A stretch of DNA of 38,348 bases. Source: an uncultured Hyphomicrobium sp. (GTDB lineage: Bacteria > Pseudomonadota > Alphaproteobacteria > Rhizobiales > Hyphomicrobiaceae). Each line of letters begins with the position of its first letter. Within the stretch, counting starts at the first letter, position 1. Below the pieces are notes generated by a model. That model searched no databases. It was not told the origin of the DNA and saw nothing but the letters and a program-made list of their open reading frames with translations. A program made the translations under genes and the position numbers. The stretch lies in the NCBI RefSeq assembly GCF_902826555.1, contig NZ_CADEFI010000001.1, forward strand, positions 98,623-136,970, written 5' to 3'. Positions 17,348-26,150 of the stretch are shown here, piece after piece.

Positions 17348-18868
17348 ATGGACGTCGTTGCCAAGCACAAGGCGTTGTCGCGCATGCTGTTCATCGATGG
17401 GGCCTTCGCGGCGAGCGAGGGCTCGGCTTTTCCCGTCATCAATCCGGCGACCGAGGAAGAGATCGGCGCGGTCGCGGAAGCCACCGAGCGCGAGATCGAG
17501 GCGGCGATCCAGTTTGCAGCCGCTGCCCAGAAGGCGTGGTGGGCGATGTCCGGCGCCGAGCGTGCCGACATCATGCACGAGGTGACGCGGACCACGCGCG
17601 GCATGTCTGCAGTGCTTGCCGAGTCGCTCACGCGCGAGCAAGGCAAGACCTACAAGGAGGCCATGGACGAGATCGGCTGGTGCGCCAGCGCCATGAGCTA
17701 CTACGCCGAGATCAGCCGTCAGGAGGGAGGCCGCGTACATGGGCCGTCGGCGCCGGGGCAGCTGCATCTGACGATCAAGGAGCCGCTTGGCATCGTGGCG
17801 GCGATCATCCCGTTCAACTACCCGTACCTCCTCCTGTTCTGGGAGGTGGCGGCCGCGGTCGGGGCGGGCAATGCCGTCATCATCAAGCCGTCCGATTACA
17901 CGTCGTTGTCGACGCTCTTGCTCATGGAGGCGTTTTCGGCACTGCCTGCAGGTCTCGTGCAGTGTGTGACGGGCCGCGGCGACGCCGGCCGGCGTCTTGT
18001 CGAGCATGATCGCATCGACGGGGTGGCGTTCACGGGAAGCCTCAGGACGGCGCAATCGGTTGCGCAGGCGTGCGCGCGTACGTTCAAGCCGGCGCTGATC
18101 GAGGCGTCCGGCAACGATCCCTTCATCGTCATGCCGTCGGCGCCGGTCGACATCGCGGCGCGCGGCGTCGCGTTCGCGAGCTTTCTCAACGCGGGGCAAG
18201 TCTGCACCTCCGCCGAGCGGATCTACGTGCACGAGGCGATGCATGACGCGTTTGTCGAACGTATCGCCGGCATCGCGGCAAGCCTCAGGATCGGCAATGG
18301 GCTGGACAAGGTCGACGTGGGTCCGATGGTGTCCGCGCGTGAGCGCGACCGCTACGAGGGGATCCTGGCGAAAGCCATCATGCAGGGTGCCAAGGTCGCG
18401 CACGGCGGCGGAAGACCCAAAGGGCTCAACCGCGGTTGGTTCGCCGACGCCACCGTGCTCACGGGTGTCACGCCGGAGATGGACATCGTCAACGACGAGT
18501 CCTTCGGACCGGTGGCCCCGATCGTGAAAGTGAGAGACCTCGACGAGGCGATCGAGCTCGCGAACCGGTCGCGCTTCGGGCTCGGCGCCAACATCTATAC
18601 CAAGGATCTCGCCGAGAGCATGCGCGCCGTCAACGAAATCCAGTCCGGCATGGTGTGGGTGAACGTGCCGCTGCTCGACAACGATGCGGTGCCGTTCGGC
18701 GGTCGCAAGCTCTCGGGGATCGGGCGCGAGCTCGGCATTGAGGGGCTCGATCAGTTCCGTCACACCAAGATGGTGCTCATCGATCCGGAGATTCGCGAGC
18801 AACAGGGCTGGTTCCCGTACGCCGACGCCGAGGCGTGGCAGGGTGGCCTGTCCACCACATCGGGATGA
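17348..18868 (+). CDS. NAD(P)-dependent aldehyde dehydrogenase
   Basis: The 506-residue enzyme oxidises an aldehyde to the acid. ALDH landmarks are PFNYPYLL (catalytic-site Asn), IIKPSDYTS (cofactor Lys), FTGS, the general-base region EASGNDP (usual ELGG replaced by EASG) and the nucleophile in NAGQVCTSAER. C-terminal IGRELGIEGLDQF is also typical. Length is standard. The ATG follows GGAGGGAAAC. Its stop overlaps the start region of the next flavoprotein gene, so the two are translationally coupled. With an amine-oxidase-like partner the likely substrate is an amino-aldehyde, by analogy with PuuB/PuuC; this is inference. Confidence 0.93.
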   Translation: MDVVAKHKALSRMLFIDGAFAASEGSAFPVINPATEEEIGAVAEATEREIEAAIQFAAAAQKAWWAMSGAERADIMHEVTRTTRGMSAVLAESLTREQGKTYKEAMDEIGWCASAMSYYAEISRQEGGRVHGPSAPGQLHLTIKEPLGIVAAIIPFNYPYLLLFWEVAAAVGAGNAVIIKPSDYTSLSTLLLMEAFSALPAGLVQCVTGRGDAGRRLVEHDRIDGVAFTGSLRTAQSVAQACARTFKPALIEASGNDPFIVMPSAPVDIAARGVAFASFLNAGQVCTSAERIYVHEAMHDAFVERIAGIAASLRIGNGLDKVDVGPMVSARERDRYEGILAKAIMQGAKVAHGGGRPKGLNRGWFADATVLTGVTPEMDIVNDESFGPVAPIVKVRDLDEAIELANRSRFGLGANIYTKDLAESMRAVNEIQSGMVWVNVPLLDNDAVPFGGRKLSGIGRELGIEGLDQFRHTKMVLIDPEIREQQGWFPYADAEAWQGGLSTTSG

Positions 18869-18876
18869 GGGCTCGG

Positions 18877-20241
18877 ATGTCGGGACGCGTCTACGACGCC
18901 GACATCTACGTATTCGGGACCACGCCGGAGACCTATTGGACGGCGACTGCGGCCGAGGGCCCGGATGACGCTGCGCCTCGTCTCGAAACGGATCTCAGCG
19001 TCGATGTGGCGGTGATCGGCGGGGGGTACGCGGGGCTTTCCGCCGCCCACCAGCTCGCGAGCCGTCATGGGCGCCGCGTGGCCGTGCTGGAGGCCGGTGC
19101 GGGCATCGGCTGGGGCGCGTCGGGCCTCAACGCCGGTTTCGTTTCCATGGGAGGCTCCAAGCTTTCCACGGCCGAGATGGTGCGCCGAGTCGGGGAAGAG
19201 GAGACGCGACGCTATTGGGCGACACAGGCTAGGGCCGTCGAGGATGTTCGCGCCTTCATCGCCGATCATGCGCCCGATTGCGATCCTGTGGGCGACGGCA
19301 ATCTCTGCGTGGCGCATCATCGAAGCGTCGCGCCCGTGCTTGCGGAGGAGGCCGAGACATTAAGTCAGCGCTTCGGCGTCGCGGCGGAATTCATCGGCGC
19401 GGATCGGTTTCGCCGAGAGATGCATGACGGGCCCGAGACGCACGGTGCGCTGCGTCTCAAGCCGGGATTTGCCATGCATCCGCTGCGTCTCGTGCGTGCG
19501 CTCTCGCGCGCCGCCAAGGCCAACGGGGCGCAGGTGTTCTCCGCAACTCCGGTCGTCACCTGGATCCGCGAAGGTCGTCACCATCGGCTCGAGACGGATA
19601 TGGGCGCGTGCGTGCGCGCGGAGCGGGTCATTGTTGCGGCCAACGGCTATATGCCCAACGGGCTTCATCGCAGTGTCGCCTTCCGCAGCCTGCCCGCCAT
19701 CTCGAGCATTATCGTAACGCAGGCCTACGGCGCAGAGGAGCTCGAGCGCCGAGGATTCCGGACGACGACGCCGATCTACAATTCCCGCGGACTGCTTTCG
19801 TATTATCGGCGGCTTCCCGATGGGCGCATTCTGTTCGGCGGCCGGGGTGACACGCAGGGAACGTCGGTCGCGCGGGCGAAGAAGGCCGCTGAAACGCTCA
19901 AATGCCTGACGCACACGCTGCCAGCCTTCGCGGATGCCGAGATCGCGTTTGCATGGCGCGGCCTCGTCTCGCTGACGGCACGGCGCAGCCTTGCGGTCGG
20001 GCTCGATCCCGACGACGCGAGCGTCGCGTTTGCGTTCGGTTGCCATGGATCGGGAACGGCTACGATGCCGTGGGCCGGTCGTCTCGCTGCCGATCTCGCA
20101 GTTGGTGCGGCGCGCGAGACCGATGTGCCAACGCTTTTCCGCGGACTGCCACCGCGGCTTCCGCCGTCCAATATTTTGCTGAGATGGGGTCTCAGGGCGG
20201 CGTATGGCGTCTACGCGTTGCGGGATGCACTGCACATGTAA
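18877..20241 (+). CDS. FAD-dependent amine/glutamylputrescine-oxidase-like flavoprotein
   Basis: The 454-residue protein is a DAO/OrdL-type flavoenzyme. The dinucleotide-binding motif is VAVIGGGYAGLSAAHQLA (about 43-60), followed by GWGASGLNAGFVSMGG, the flavin-adjacent motif found in PuuB and glycine-oxidase relatives. Later elements are RVIVAANGYMPNG, ILFGGRGDTQGT and the C-terminal FAD loop FAFGCHGSGTATMPW. It probably oxidises a primary or secondary amine to an aldehyde, which the coupled dehydrogenase would process. Two starts are possible: ATG 18865 in an ATGA overlap, or ATG 18877 with GAGGG five bases upstream, chosen here. Confidence 0.88.
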   Translation: MSGRVYDADIYVFGTTPETYWTATAAEGPDDAAPRLETDLSVDVAVIGGGYAGLSAAHQLASRHGRRVAVLEAGAGIGWGASGLNAGFVSMGGSKLSTAEMVRRVGEEETRRYWATQARAVEDVRAFIADHAPDCDPVGDGNLCVAHHRSVAPVLAEEAETLSQRFGVAAEFIGADRFRREMHDGPETHGALRLKPGFAMHPLRLVRALSRAAKANGAQVFSATPVVTWIREGRHHRLETDMGACVRAERVIVAANGYMPNGLHRSVAFRSLPAISSIIVTQAYGAEELERRGFRTTTPIYNSRGLLSYYRRLPDGRILFGGRGDTQGTSVARAKKAAETLKCLTHTLPAFADAEIAFAWRGLVSLTARRSLAVGLDPDDASVAFAFGCHGSGTATMPWAGRLAADLAVGAARETDVPTLFRGLPPRLPPSNILLRWGLRAAYGVYALRDALHM

Positions 20242-20761
20242 GGCGCCGCTGTAGAAGCCACGCCCGCGCATTTTCTCATTGCAAAGACGAATTGGCGCGC
20301 GCGCCGCAATAGCGCTGCAAAGGATGAAATCATTCGAGGAGAATGGGCGTTTTAAAGCCGGGCCTCGCGATGAAAATCGTCGAAGAATGTCCGCGCAATA
20401 TCCGTGTTTATACGGATGTGTTTCTCCGTTTTATCGGTGCCGTGTCGGTTGTGATTTTTCTCTTTACCTTCGGTTTAAAGTCTACAAATGCAACGATGGC
20501 TCCCGGCGGGCCGTCGTGTGAAAACGCCATTTAAGCAATCCTTTGCGCCGCCTCATGCGGCTTGTCGTGTTCCATTTTGTTGTTGCTTGAGGGCATCCTT
20601 ACGGAATGCCGCTGCTGCCCAACGCGGCCCGAATTGTTGACGTCCGTGGTTGAGTATATTTCTCTCGGTGCTGCTTGGGGTTTGCGTTGTCTCACTGCAG
20701 CAATTGCCCCTGCATTTTTTCGGCGGCCCTTTTTCTCAAGGGTTTTTTGTGGGGGATAGTT
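20242..20761. other. 520-bp intergenic region before the siderophore receptor
   Basis: This stretch is less G+C-rich than its neighbours and holds at most one weak small ORF (20343-20534). A short hairpin GCCGC-CTCAT-GCGGC lies at 20547-20561 without a T-run. The receptor's ribosome-binding site GGGGGATAG ends just before 20762. I looked for Fur, Irr (TTTAGAA-N3-TTCTAAA) and RirA-type iron boxes and found no convincing match. Confidence 0.5.
20343..20534 (+). CDS. Candidate small membrane protein (weak)
   Basis: A 63-codon frame encodes a possible single membrane helix (FLRFIGAVSVVIFLFTFGL, about 29-47) after a short basic N-terminus. GAGGAG lies only one base before the ATG at 20343, too close for normal initiation; the in-frame ATG at 20370 has no clear site. 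Codon use is more A+T-rich than the neighbours. I do not recognise the sequence and it could be chance. Confidence 0.22.
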   Translation: MGVLKPGLAMKIVEECPRNIRVYTDVFLRFIGAVSVVIFLFTFGLKSTNATMAPGGPSCENAI

Positions 20762-23347
20762 ATGACGTCTGCGCGCGATCCTGCCGTTTTTAGGCATTGC
20801 CCGAACCTTGCTCCGAACAGCGCTTGCTCTTCCGAAGGAGGCGACGCCCGCTGGGACGCCGGATCGACGAAACTTCTGACGGCGTTCGCCATGCTGGCCG
20901 CCAGCCCCGCGACGGTGGCGCAGGCGCAGCAGGCTGCAGAGCCGGCCGACGATCTCCCGCCTCTGGTGGTCGAGACGACGGCAAAAAAGAAGAAGCAGGG
21001 CGTTGCGGCCAAGAAGAAGGCTCAGCCTTCAAGCCCCGTTCCGCAGGCTCCGGCTCCGGAGCCCGTCGCCGAGCGTTCGGCGGAGCCGCCGCTGCCCGGT
21101 CAGGCCGGTCCCGTTGCGCCCGGCGAGTTCAAGGCTGACTATTCTGCATCGAACAAGCTGACCGGACCGCTGCTCGATACGCCGCAGACGGTGACCGTTA
21201 TTCCAGGCACGATCATCAGCGAGCGGGGTGCAACCAACCTCACGCAGGCGCTGCGCAATACCCCGGGCATCACGTTCGATGCCGGTGAAAACGGATTCGC
21301 GACGAGCACCAACAACTTCAACCTGCGCGGCTTCGGTACCAGCGGCAGCATCTTCACCGATGGCGTGCGCAGCTCGGGCAGCTTCGCGCGCGACATGTTC
21401 AATGTCGAGCAGGTCGAGGTCTTCAAGGGTGCGGCCGCGGACAACGGGCGTGGCGCCGCTTCCGGATATATCAACATCATCACCAAGACGCCGCAGCAGG
21501 AGAACTTCGTCCGCGGCGAGGCGAGCGTGACGTTCGATGAGCACGGAACCGATCCGCTCTTCCGCTCGACGATCGACGTGAACCAGCAGGTCGGCACCGT
21601 CGCGGTGCGCATGAACGGCATGTACGAGGACGGCGGCGTGATGGGCCGCGACATCGCCGAGCTTGAAGCTTATGGCCTCGCGCCGTCGATTGCATTCGGC
21701 CTCGGAACCGAGACGCGCGCTATCTTCTCCTACGAGCGTCTGAAGCGAGATGACGTTCCGGATTGGGGCGTGCTCGGGTATTCCGTGAAGGGGTTGCCGC
21801 TCCATGACAGGTTCAACGTCAATACGTCCCGCACCAACTACTACGGGCTGGTTTCGGATTACGACGACGTTGAAGGCGACCGGGTCATGGCTCGCCTCGA
21901 ACACGATATCTCGAAAGACTTCACGATCACCAATCAGACGGTCTGGGATCGGTCGAGCCGCGATTCACGCTATGTGATCCCGACGGGCGTCAACGCGGGC
22001 CTCACCACGGCCACGACGCAGCTGCAGTACTACGATCGCGTGAACGAGATCTTCAGCAACCAGACCAACCTCGCCGGCACGTTCGTCACCGGTGCGTTCA
22101 AGCACACCATCACGACGGGCGTCGAATACACGCGCGAGACGTCGGATGCGAACAGCTTGCCGACGATCACCAACCCACCTGGTGGTGCTGGCGCAATTGT
22201 CGCTGACCTATTCGACCCCGATCCGCGTCGAACCGGGCCGATTCCTGGTGTTTCTCAAGGGTCGAACTCGGTCGATATCGAGACGGTCGCCGTCTACTTC
22301 TACGATACGATCACCCTGACGCGTCAGCTCGAGCTCTCGGGCGGCCTCAGGCTCGAGCACTACAACGTGGACATCCGGAGCGTTGACCAGAACGGCGGAG
22401 GTGTCGGCTTCGGCGGTACCGGGCTTTTCGACGACAGCGAGACGACCCTCGGCGGAAAGATCGGACTTGCCTACAAGCCGGTGGAAGAAGGTACGATCTA
22501 CGCTGCGTACGGCGTTTCGACGTTGCCGCCCGGATCGTACATGTCCAATCCCGACATCTCGCGTACTGCAGGCCAGGCGTTCCCCGGATTCGTGGAAGGT
22601 GCCGATCCGATCGAGATCCACAACTACGAAGTCGGCGTGAAGTGGGACTGGCTTGGCGGTAAGCTTTCGACGACAGCCGCGGCCTTCCAGACCGAAAAGC
22701 GCGACATCGCCTACGGCGGAAACGATCGCTATCCGGGCATCGCCTATGGCGAACAGCGCGTGCAGGGCATCGAGCTTGGCATCGCCGGAAACATCACCAG
22801 CCGCCTCAAGGCGTTCGGTGGCGCTCTGTGGCTCGACAGCGAACGCCGCCACGGCAGCGAAGTGGACAAAGCTGTGATGGCGGAAAATGCGACGAACGCA
22901 AATCCGCAAGGCGACTACGAGCGCGGCAGCACCGCTGCGACGAGCACTATCAATCCCGAATGGCAGGCCGCAAATCCGACCGGCGTGACGTCGACAGACG
23001 GTGAAGAGCTGTCCGGCGTGCCGAATTTCTCGGCTGCGCTCTGGTTGACCTACGACGTGACGGACAAGCTGACCTTCGGCGGTGGCGTTCAGTACGTTGG
23101 CTCCACGTTCTTCGGCCGCCCGGACGATGCCCTGCGCATCATTCCGAACGGTAAGTACGGCGAGCTGCCAAGCTACTTCCTGGTCAACCTGATGGTCTCG
23201 TATGATCTGACGGACAATATCGATCTGCAGTTCAACGTCGACAACGTGTTCGACGAGGACTACGCGGTGTCGGCAAACTGGCAGGGAACGCGTGCGACGC
23301 TGGGGGCGCCCCGGACCTTCCGCGTCGGTACCAGCTTCGATTTCTGA
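20762..23347 (+). CDS. TonB-dependent siderophore receptor
   Basis: The 861-residue protein is an outer-membrane 22-strand barrel with plug. A long N-terminus ends in a signal peptide (LLTAFAMLAASPATVAQA, about 38-55). DLPPLVVETTA is a TonB-box-like stretch, followed by a Lys- and Pro-rich linker (KKKKQGVAAKKK). The plug begins TGPLLDTPQTVTVIPGTII and contains NFNLRGFG and VEVFKGAAADNGRG. The barrel ends in FRVGTSFDF, the expected terminal Phe. The family name comes from the siderophore-receptor-type plug; with piuC next door it resembles Fiu/PiuA receptors for catecholate siderophores. The substrate is inferred. Confidence 0.93.
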   Translation: MTSARDPAVFRHCPNLAPNSACSSEGGDARWDAGSTKLLTAFAMLAASPATVAQAQQAAEPADDLPPLVVETTAKKKKQGVAAKKKAQPSSPVPQAPAPEPVAERSAEPPLPGQAGPVAPGEFKADYSASNKLTGPLLDTPQTVTVIPGTIISERGATNLTQALRNTPGITFDAGENGFATSTNNFNLRGFGTSGSIFTDGVRSSGSFARDMFNVEQVEVFKGAAADNGRGAASGYINIITKTPQQENFVRGEASVTFDEHGTDPLFRSTIDVNQQVGTVAVRMNGMYEDGGVMGRDIAELEAYGLAPSIAFGLGTETRAIFSYERLKRDDVPDWGVLGYSVKGLPLHDRFNVNTSRTNYYGLVSDYDDVEGDRVMARLEHDISKDFTITNQTVWDRSSRDSRYVIPTGVNAGLTTATTQLQYYDRVNEIFSNQTNLAGTFVTGAFKHTITTGVEYTRETSDANSLPTITNPPGGAGAIVADLFDPDPRRTGPIPGVSQGSNSVDIETVAVYFYDTITLTRQLELSGGLRLEHYNVDIRSVDQNGGGVGFGGTGLFDDSETTLGGKIGLAYKPVEEGTIYAAYGVSTLPPGSYMSNPDISRTAGQAFPGFVEGADPIEIHNYEVGVKWDWLGGKLSTTAAAFQTEKRDIAYGGNDRYPGIAYGEQRVQGIELGIAGNITSRLKAFGGALWLDSERRHGSEVDKAVMAENATNANPQGDYERGSTAATSTINPEWQAANPTGVTSTDGEELSGVPNFSAALWLTYDVTDKLTFGGGVQYVGSTFFGRPDDALRIIPNGKYGELPSYFLVNLMVSYDLTDNIDLQFNVDNVFDEDYAVSANWQGTRATLGAPRTFRVGTSFDF

Positions 23348-23373
23348 CTTCGATAGTTAACAATCTGGACATC

Positions 23374-23407
23374 GCCGCCGGGCGCGTGCTTGTACCGCGC
23401 CGGCGGC
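23374..23407 (+). other. Intercistronic hairpin 1 (receptor/piuC)
   Basis: GCCGCCGG (23374-23381) pairs with CCGGCGGC (23400-23407), and CGCG (23383-23386) with CGCG (23396-23399), giving 12 bp with one bulged G and a 9-base loop. No T-run follows. It starts 27 bp after the receptor stop and probably tunes read-through or 3'-end stability. Confidence 0.6.
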
Positions 23408-23422
23408 AAGGGTAAGGACAGG

Positions 23423-23445
23423 ATTGCCGGGCTCGCCCCGGCAAT
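23423..23445 (+). other. Intercistronic hairpin 2, just before piuC
   Basis: ATTGCCGGG (23423-23431) and CCCGGCAAT (23437-23445) form a perfect 9-bp stem with loop CTCGC. It ends 20 bases before the piuC ATG and 9 before its ribosome-binding site (GGAG, about 23456). It could act as a partial terminator or mRNA stabiliser between the abundant receptor and the enzyme genes. Confidence 0.6.
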
Positions 23446-23465
23446 TCGCGTTTCTGGAGTTAACG

Positions 23466-24149
23466 ATGCTGGTCACCATTCCCGACGTGCTCAAGGCTGA
23501 CGAGGTGGCGCATCTCCGCCGCGTGCTGGAAAGCACGGAGTGGGTGGACGGGCGCGTCACCGCGGGCGATCAGGCGGTCAAGGTGAAGAAAAACCTGCAG
23601 GTGCCCATCGATTCTCCAGTGGCGCAGGAGCTGGGCCAGATCGTGCTCCGGGCACTTGCCGCCAATCCGAAGTTCATGACGGCGACGCTGCCGCTCAGGG
23701 TGCTGCCGCCGATGTTCAACCGCTACGATGAGGGGATGACGTTTGGCGCACACGTCGACGGGTCCATCCGCGCAATTCCGGGCACGGGGCAGCGGCTTCG
23801 CACGGACGTGTCATCGACGCTGTTCCTGACGCCGCCCGAGGACTACGATGGGGGCGAACTGGTGGTGCACGACACCTACGGCACGCACACGGTGAAGCTT
23901 CCGGCCGGGCACATGGTCGTCTATCCGGCCACCAGCATGCACAGTGTGACGCCCGTGACGCGGGGCAGCCGGTGGGCGTCGTTCTTCTGGACGCAATCCA
24001 TGGTCAAGGACGATTGGCAGCGGCACATGCTCTACGATCTCGACCTTTCGATCATGAGCATCCGTTCTCGGCTGCCGGATGACGATGCCGCCGTGGTGGG
24101 GCTCACTGCGCACTATCACAACCTGCTTCGGCAATGGGCGGAGACCTGA
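23466..24149 (+). CDS. piuC: Fe(II)/2-oxoglutarate dioxygenase, PiuC/YbiX-type (PKHX)
   Basis: The 227-residue protein is a PiuC/YbiX-family Fe2+-dependent dioxygenase; family members are usually about 226 residues. The facial triad is H96 and D98 ([10 protein letters not shown]) and H159 (TSMHSVTPV), with a nearby basic residue R166/R169 for 2-oxoglutarate. PiuC homologues are routinely encoded beside catecholate-siderophore receptors (Fiu/PiuA) and are induced under iron limitation; their substrate is unknown. Here the gene follows the receptor by 118 bp. Start ATG 23466 follows GGAG. It ends four bases before the start of the next gene. Confidence 0.93.
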   Translation: MLVTIPDVLKADEVAHLRRVLESTEWVDGRVTAGDQAVKVKKNLQVPIDSPVAQELGQIVLRALAANPKFMTATLPLRVLPPMFNRYDEGMTFGAHVDGSIRAIPGTGQRLRTDVSSTLFLTPPEDYDGGELVVHDTYGTHTVKLPAGHMVVYPATSMHSVTPVTRGSRWASFFWTQSMVKDDWQRHMLYDLDLSIMSIRSRLPDDDAAVVGLTAHYHNLLRQWAET

Positions 24150-24153
24150 GCCC

Positions 24154-25245
24154 GTGGAAACCGGCGCTCCGAGCCCCGTCTCGCTTGCGGACTACGAGCG
24201 CCTGGCGGAGCAACGTCTCGACGCCAACGCCTGGGCCTATTTCGCCGGTGGCTCGGCGGACGAGATCACGCTGCGCTGGAACCGCGAGAGCTTCGACAGG
24301 ATCGCCGTATCGCCGCGCGTGCTCAATGGCGGGCCCGGCGGACATACGCGCCTCAGCCTTTTAGGACAGCGCTACGAGCATCCGATCTTCGTGGCGCCGG
24401 TCGCCTACCAGAAACTCGCGCACGCGGATGGGGAGCGCGCAACAGCGGCCGCCGCCGAGGCGCAGGATGCCTGCATGGTGCTTTCGACGCAGGCGAGCGT
24501 CAGTCTCGAGGACGCTGCCGATGCCGGGGCCTCGTGCCGTTGGTTTCAGCTCTATGTGCAGCCGGTGCGCGAGGCGACGCTGTCGCTGGTGCGACGCGCG
24601 GAGGCCGCCGGATACGAGGTGCTGGTGGTGACGGTCGACGCGCCGATCAACGGCGTGCGCAATCGCGAGCATCGCGCCGGGTTCAGCCTGCCCGTCGGGA
24701 TCGTCGCCGAGAACCTCAAGGACATCGGCGGGCCGGCGGTGGAGTTGGCGCGCGGTCAGAGCGCGGTGTTCGACCGGTTCATGGCTGTCGCGCCGACATG
24801 GGACGACATCGTCTGGCTCAGCGCGGAGACTCGGCTTCCCATCGTGGTGAAGGGCATCCTGTCGGCGGAGGATGCAGTGCGTGCGGCGGATGCGGGGGTG
24901 GCCGGCATCATCGTCTCCAACCACGGCGGACGCACGCTCGATACGCTTCCGGCGACGATCGATGTGCTGCCGGGCATCGTGTCGGCGGTCGCGGGGCGCG
25001 TTCCGGTGCTGCTCGACGGCGGCATCCGGCGCGGCACGGATGTCTTGAAGGCGCTCGCGCTCGGCGCGCAGGCGGTGCTGGTGGGACGGCCGATCATCTA
25101 TGGGCTGGCGGTGAACGGCGCCTATGGCGTGGCGCACGTGCTGCGTCTGCTGCGCGATGAGCTCGAAGTCGCCATGGCGCTCTCGGGGTGTCGCACGCTG
25201 GCGGATGTCGGTCCGCATCTTGTGATCGGCGGGCGTCGCGGCTAG
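24154..25245 (+). CDS. FMN-dependent alpha-hydroxyacid oxidase/dehydrogenase (LldD/GOX family)
   Basis: The 363-residue protein starts at GTG 24154, four bases after the piuC stop, with GGAG ten bases upstream. All catalytic positions of the glycolate-oxidase family are present: Y29 (WAYFAGGSADE), Y134 (WFQLYVQ), K233 (PIVVKGI), H257 and R260 (VSNHGGRTLD). FMN phosphate binding is in DGGIRRGTDVLKALALGA. It should oxidise an L-alpha-hydroxyacid (lactate, glycolate, mandelate or a related acid) to the oxoacid. No membrane segment typical of LldD is obvious, so it may be a soluble oxidase. Its place in an iron-uptake operon is unusual. Confidence 0.88.
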   Translation: METGAPSPVSLADYERLAEQRLDANAWAYFAGGSADEITLRWNRESFDRIAVSPRVLNGGPGGHTRLSLLGQRYEHPIFVAPVAYQKLAHADGERATAAAAEAQDACMVLSTQASVSLEDAADAGASCRWFQLYVQPVREATLSLVRRAEAAGYEVLVVTVDAPINGVRNREHRAGFSLPVGIVAENLKDIGGPAVELARGQSAVFDRFMAVAPTWDDIVWLSAETRLPIVVKGILSAEDAVRAADAGVAGIIVSNHGGRTLDTLPATIDVLPGIVSAVAGRVPVLLDGGIRRGTDVLKALALGAQAVLVGRPIIYGLAVNGAYGVAHVLRLLRDELEVAMALSGCRTLADVGPHLVIGGRRG

Positions 25246-25249
25246 GCGT

Positions 25250-25984
25250 TCAGGGCGCCGTCTGGGAGCTGTCGAGCCGGGCGCCGCCATACGTGCGCGC
25301 GAGTGCGTCGGCGAGGGGGCAGGCTCGCGCGAGATCATCGAGGCTGCGGCAGGAGAGACTGTTGCGGGCCGAGACCGAAATCAGCCCTTTGGAGCGCATG
25401 CGCGACACAATGCGCGAGACGGTGTCGGCGTTGAGCGCCAGATGGTCGGCGATGTCGGTGCGCGACATGGGCATTTCGAACTCGATACCCGCCGGCGTGT
25501 GTCTGCCGGTCCGAAGCGCCAGCTCCATCATCAACGCCGCGACCCTCTCGTCTCCCGTCAGGCTGCCGATGACGGCGTTATGGAGCGCGAGGCGCGCGGC
25601 CTTTTCGGCGAGCCTGTCGGTAATCATGCGAGCAAGGCTCGCGTCCATTTCCTGCAGCTCCTGAACGTCGGAGCCGCGCAGGCGCCATATCTCGCCCGAG
25701 TCCGAGGCGGCCGTGATCTCGGTGCGATCGAGCGCGGGTATCGCGAGCGCGTGAGCGATGTCGCCCGGATAGAGAATACCGAGGATGTTGCGATGCGAGT
25801 CGGGAATTGCCGCGCGACTGAGGAAGAGACCTTTGCGGATCAGGAAGAGCGTCTCGTCGGGCGCGCCGGCAAGTGCAATTCGCTGGTGCCTGCGCGTTGC
25901 GATGCGCGTCGCGCGTTGCGCGAGCTCATCCAAGGCGACGCCGGGGGCGTTTGTCATCGTTGCGACCAAGCGGATCCTGCTCAT
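25250..25984 (-). CDS. Crp/Fnr-family regulator (FixK/DNR-like, no FeS cysteines)
   Basis: From ATG 25984 the product is 244 residues: a cyclic-nucleotide-binding-like beta-roll (about 20-115), dimerisation helix (115-145) and winged HTH (174-202, SRTDIADHLALNADTVSRIV). The recognition helix has D187-T-V-S190-R191, close to the E-x-x-S-R of Fnr that reads TTGA half-sites. There is no cysteine before residue 212, so it cannot hold an Fnr-type iron-sulfur cluster and is nearer to FixK/DNR. An in-frame TTG at 26005 is an alternative start. It is divergent from ompW, with two Fnr-type boxes between. Its signal is unknown. Confidence 0.85.
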   Translation of the reverse strand: MSRIRLVATMTNAPGVALDELAQRATRIATRRHQRIALAGAPDETLFLIRKGLFLSRAAIPDSHRNILGILYPGDIAHALAIPALDRTEITAASDSGEIWRLRGSDVQELQEMDASLARMITDRLAEKAARLALHNAVIGSLTGDERVAALMMELALRTGRHTPAGIEFEMPMSRTDIADHLALNADTVSRIVSRMRSKGLISVSARNSLSCRSLDDLARACPLADALARTYGGARLDSSQTAP

Positions 25985-26034
25985 CTCGAGATCTCTCGCT
26001 TGCAATCCCTTCGACGCAGCGGACCGCTCGCGCC

Positions 26035-26048
26035 TTGACCGTGATCAA
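26035..26048. promoter_or_regulatory. Fnr/FixK-type box 1
   Basis: TTGACCGTGATCAA matches TTGA-N6-TCAA exactly and is one base off the full TTGAT-N4-ATCAA palindrome. Its centre (26041.5) is about 57 bp upstream of the regulator's ATG, so a start about 41 bp downstream would leave a short leader: consistent with autoregulation of the Crp/Fnr gene. Confidence 0.7.
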
Positions 26049-26090
26049 ATCGACGTCGAGATCCCATGCGCGCCAACGCCGCGGGCTTTT

Positions 26091-26104
26091 TTGACACTGG
26101 TCAA
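26091..26104. promoter_or_regulatory. Fnr/FixK-type box 2
   Basis: TTGACACTGGTCAA is a perfect TTGAC-N4-GTCAA palindrome and matches TTGA-N6-TCAA. It lies 56 bp centre-to-centre from box 1 in the same divergent gap, between the regulator and ompW. Confidence 0.7.
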
Positions 26105-26150
26105 CGGTTCCGTGTCGTGCGCGCAACTCTCCGTACGGAATGGATTTCCG

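Noticed and set aside
16294-17646. 450-residue LysR-family protein starting at 17646
   Set aside because: The extra N-terminus runs antisense into the dehydrogenase gene; LysR proteins are about 300 residues and the HTH begins at 17184.
25250-25984. True oxygen-sensing Fnr
   Set aside because: No N-terminal cysteine cluster; the only two cysteines lie in the C-terminal tail.
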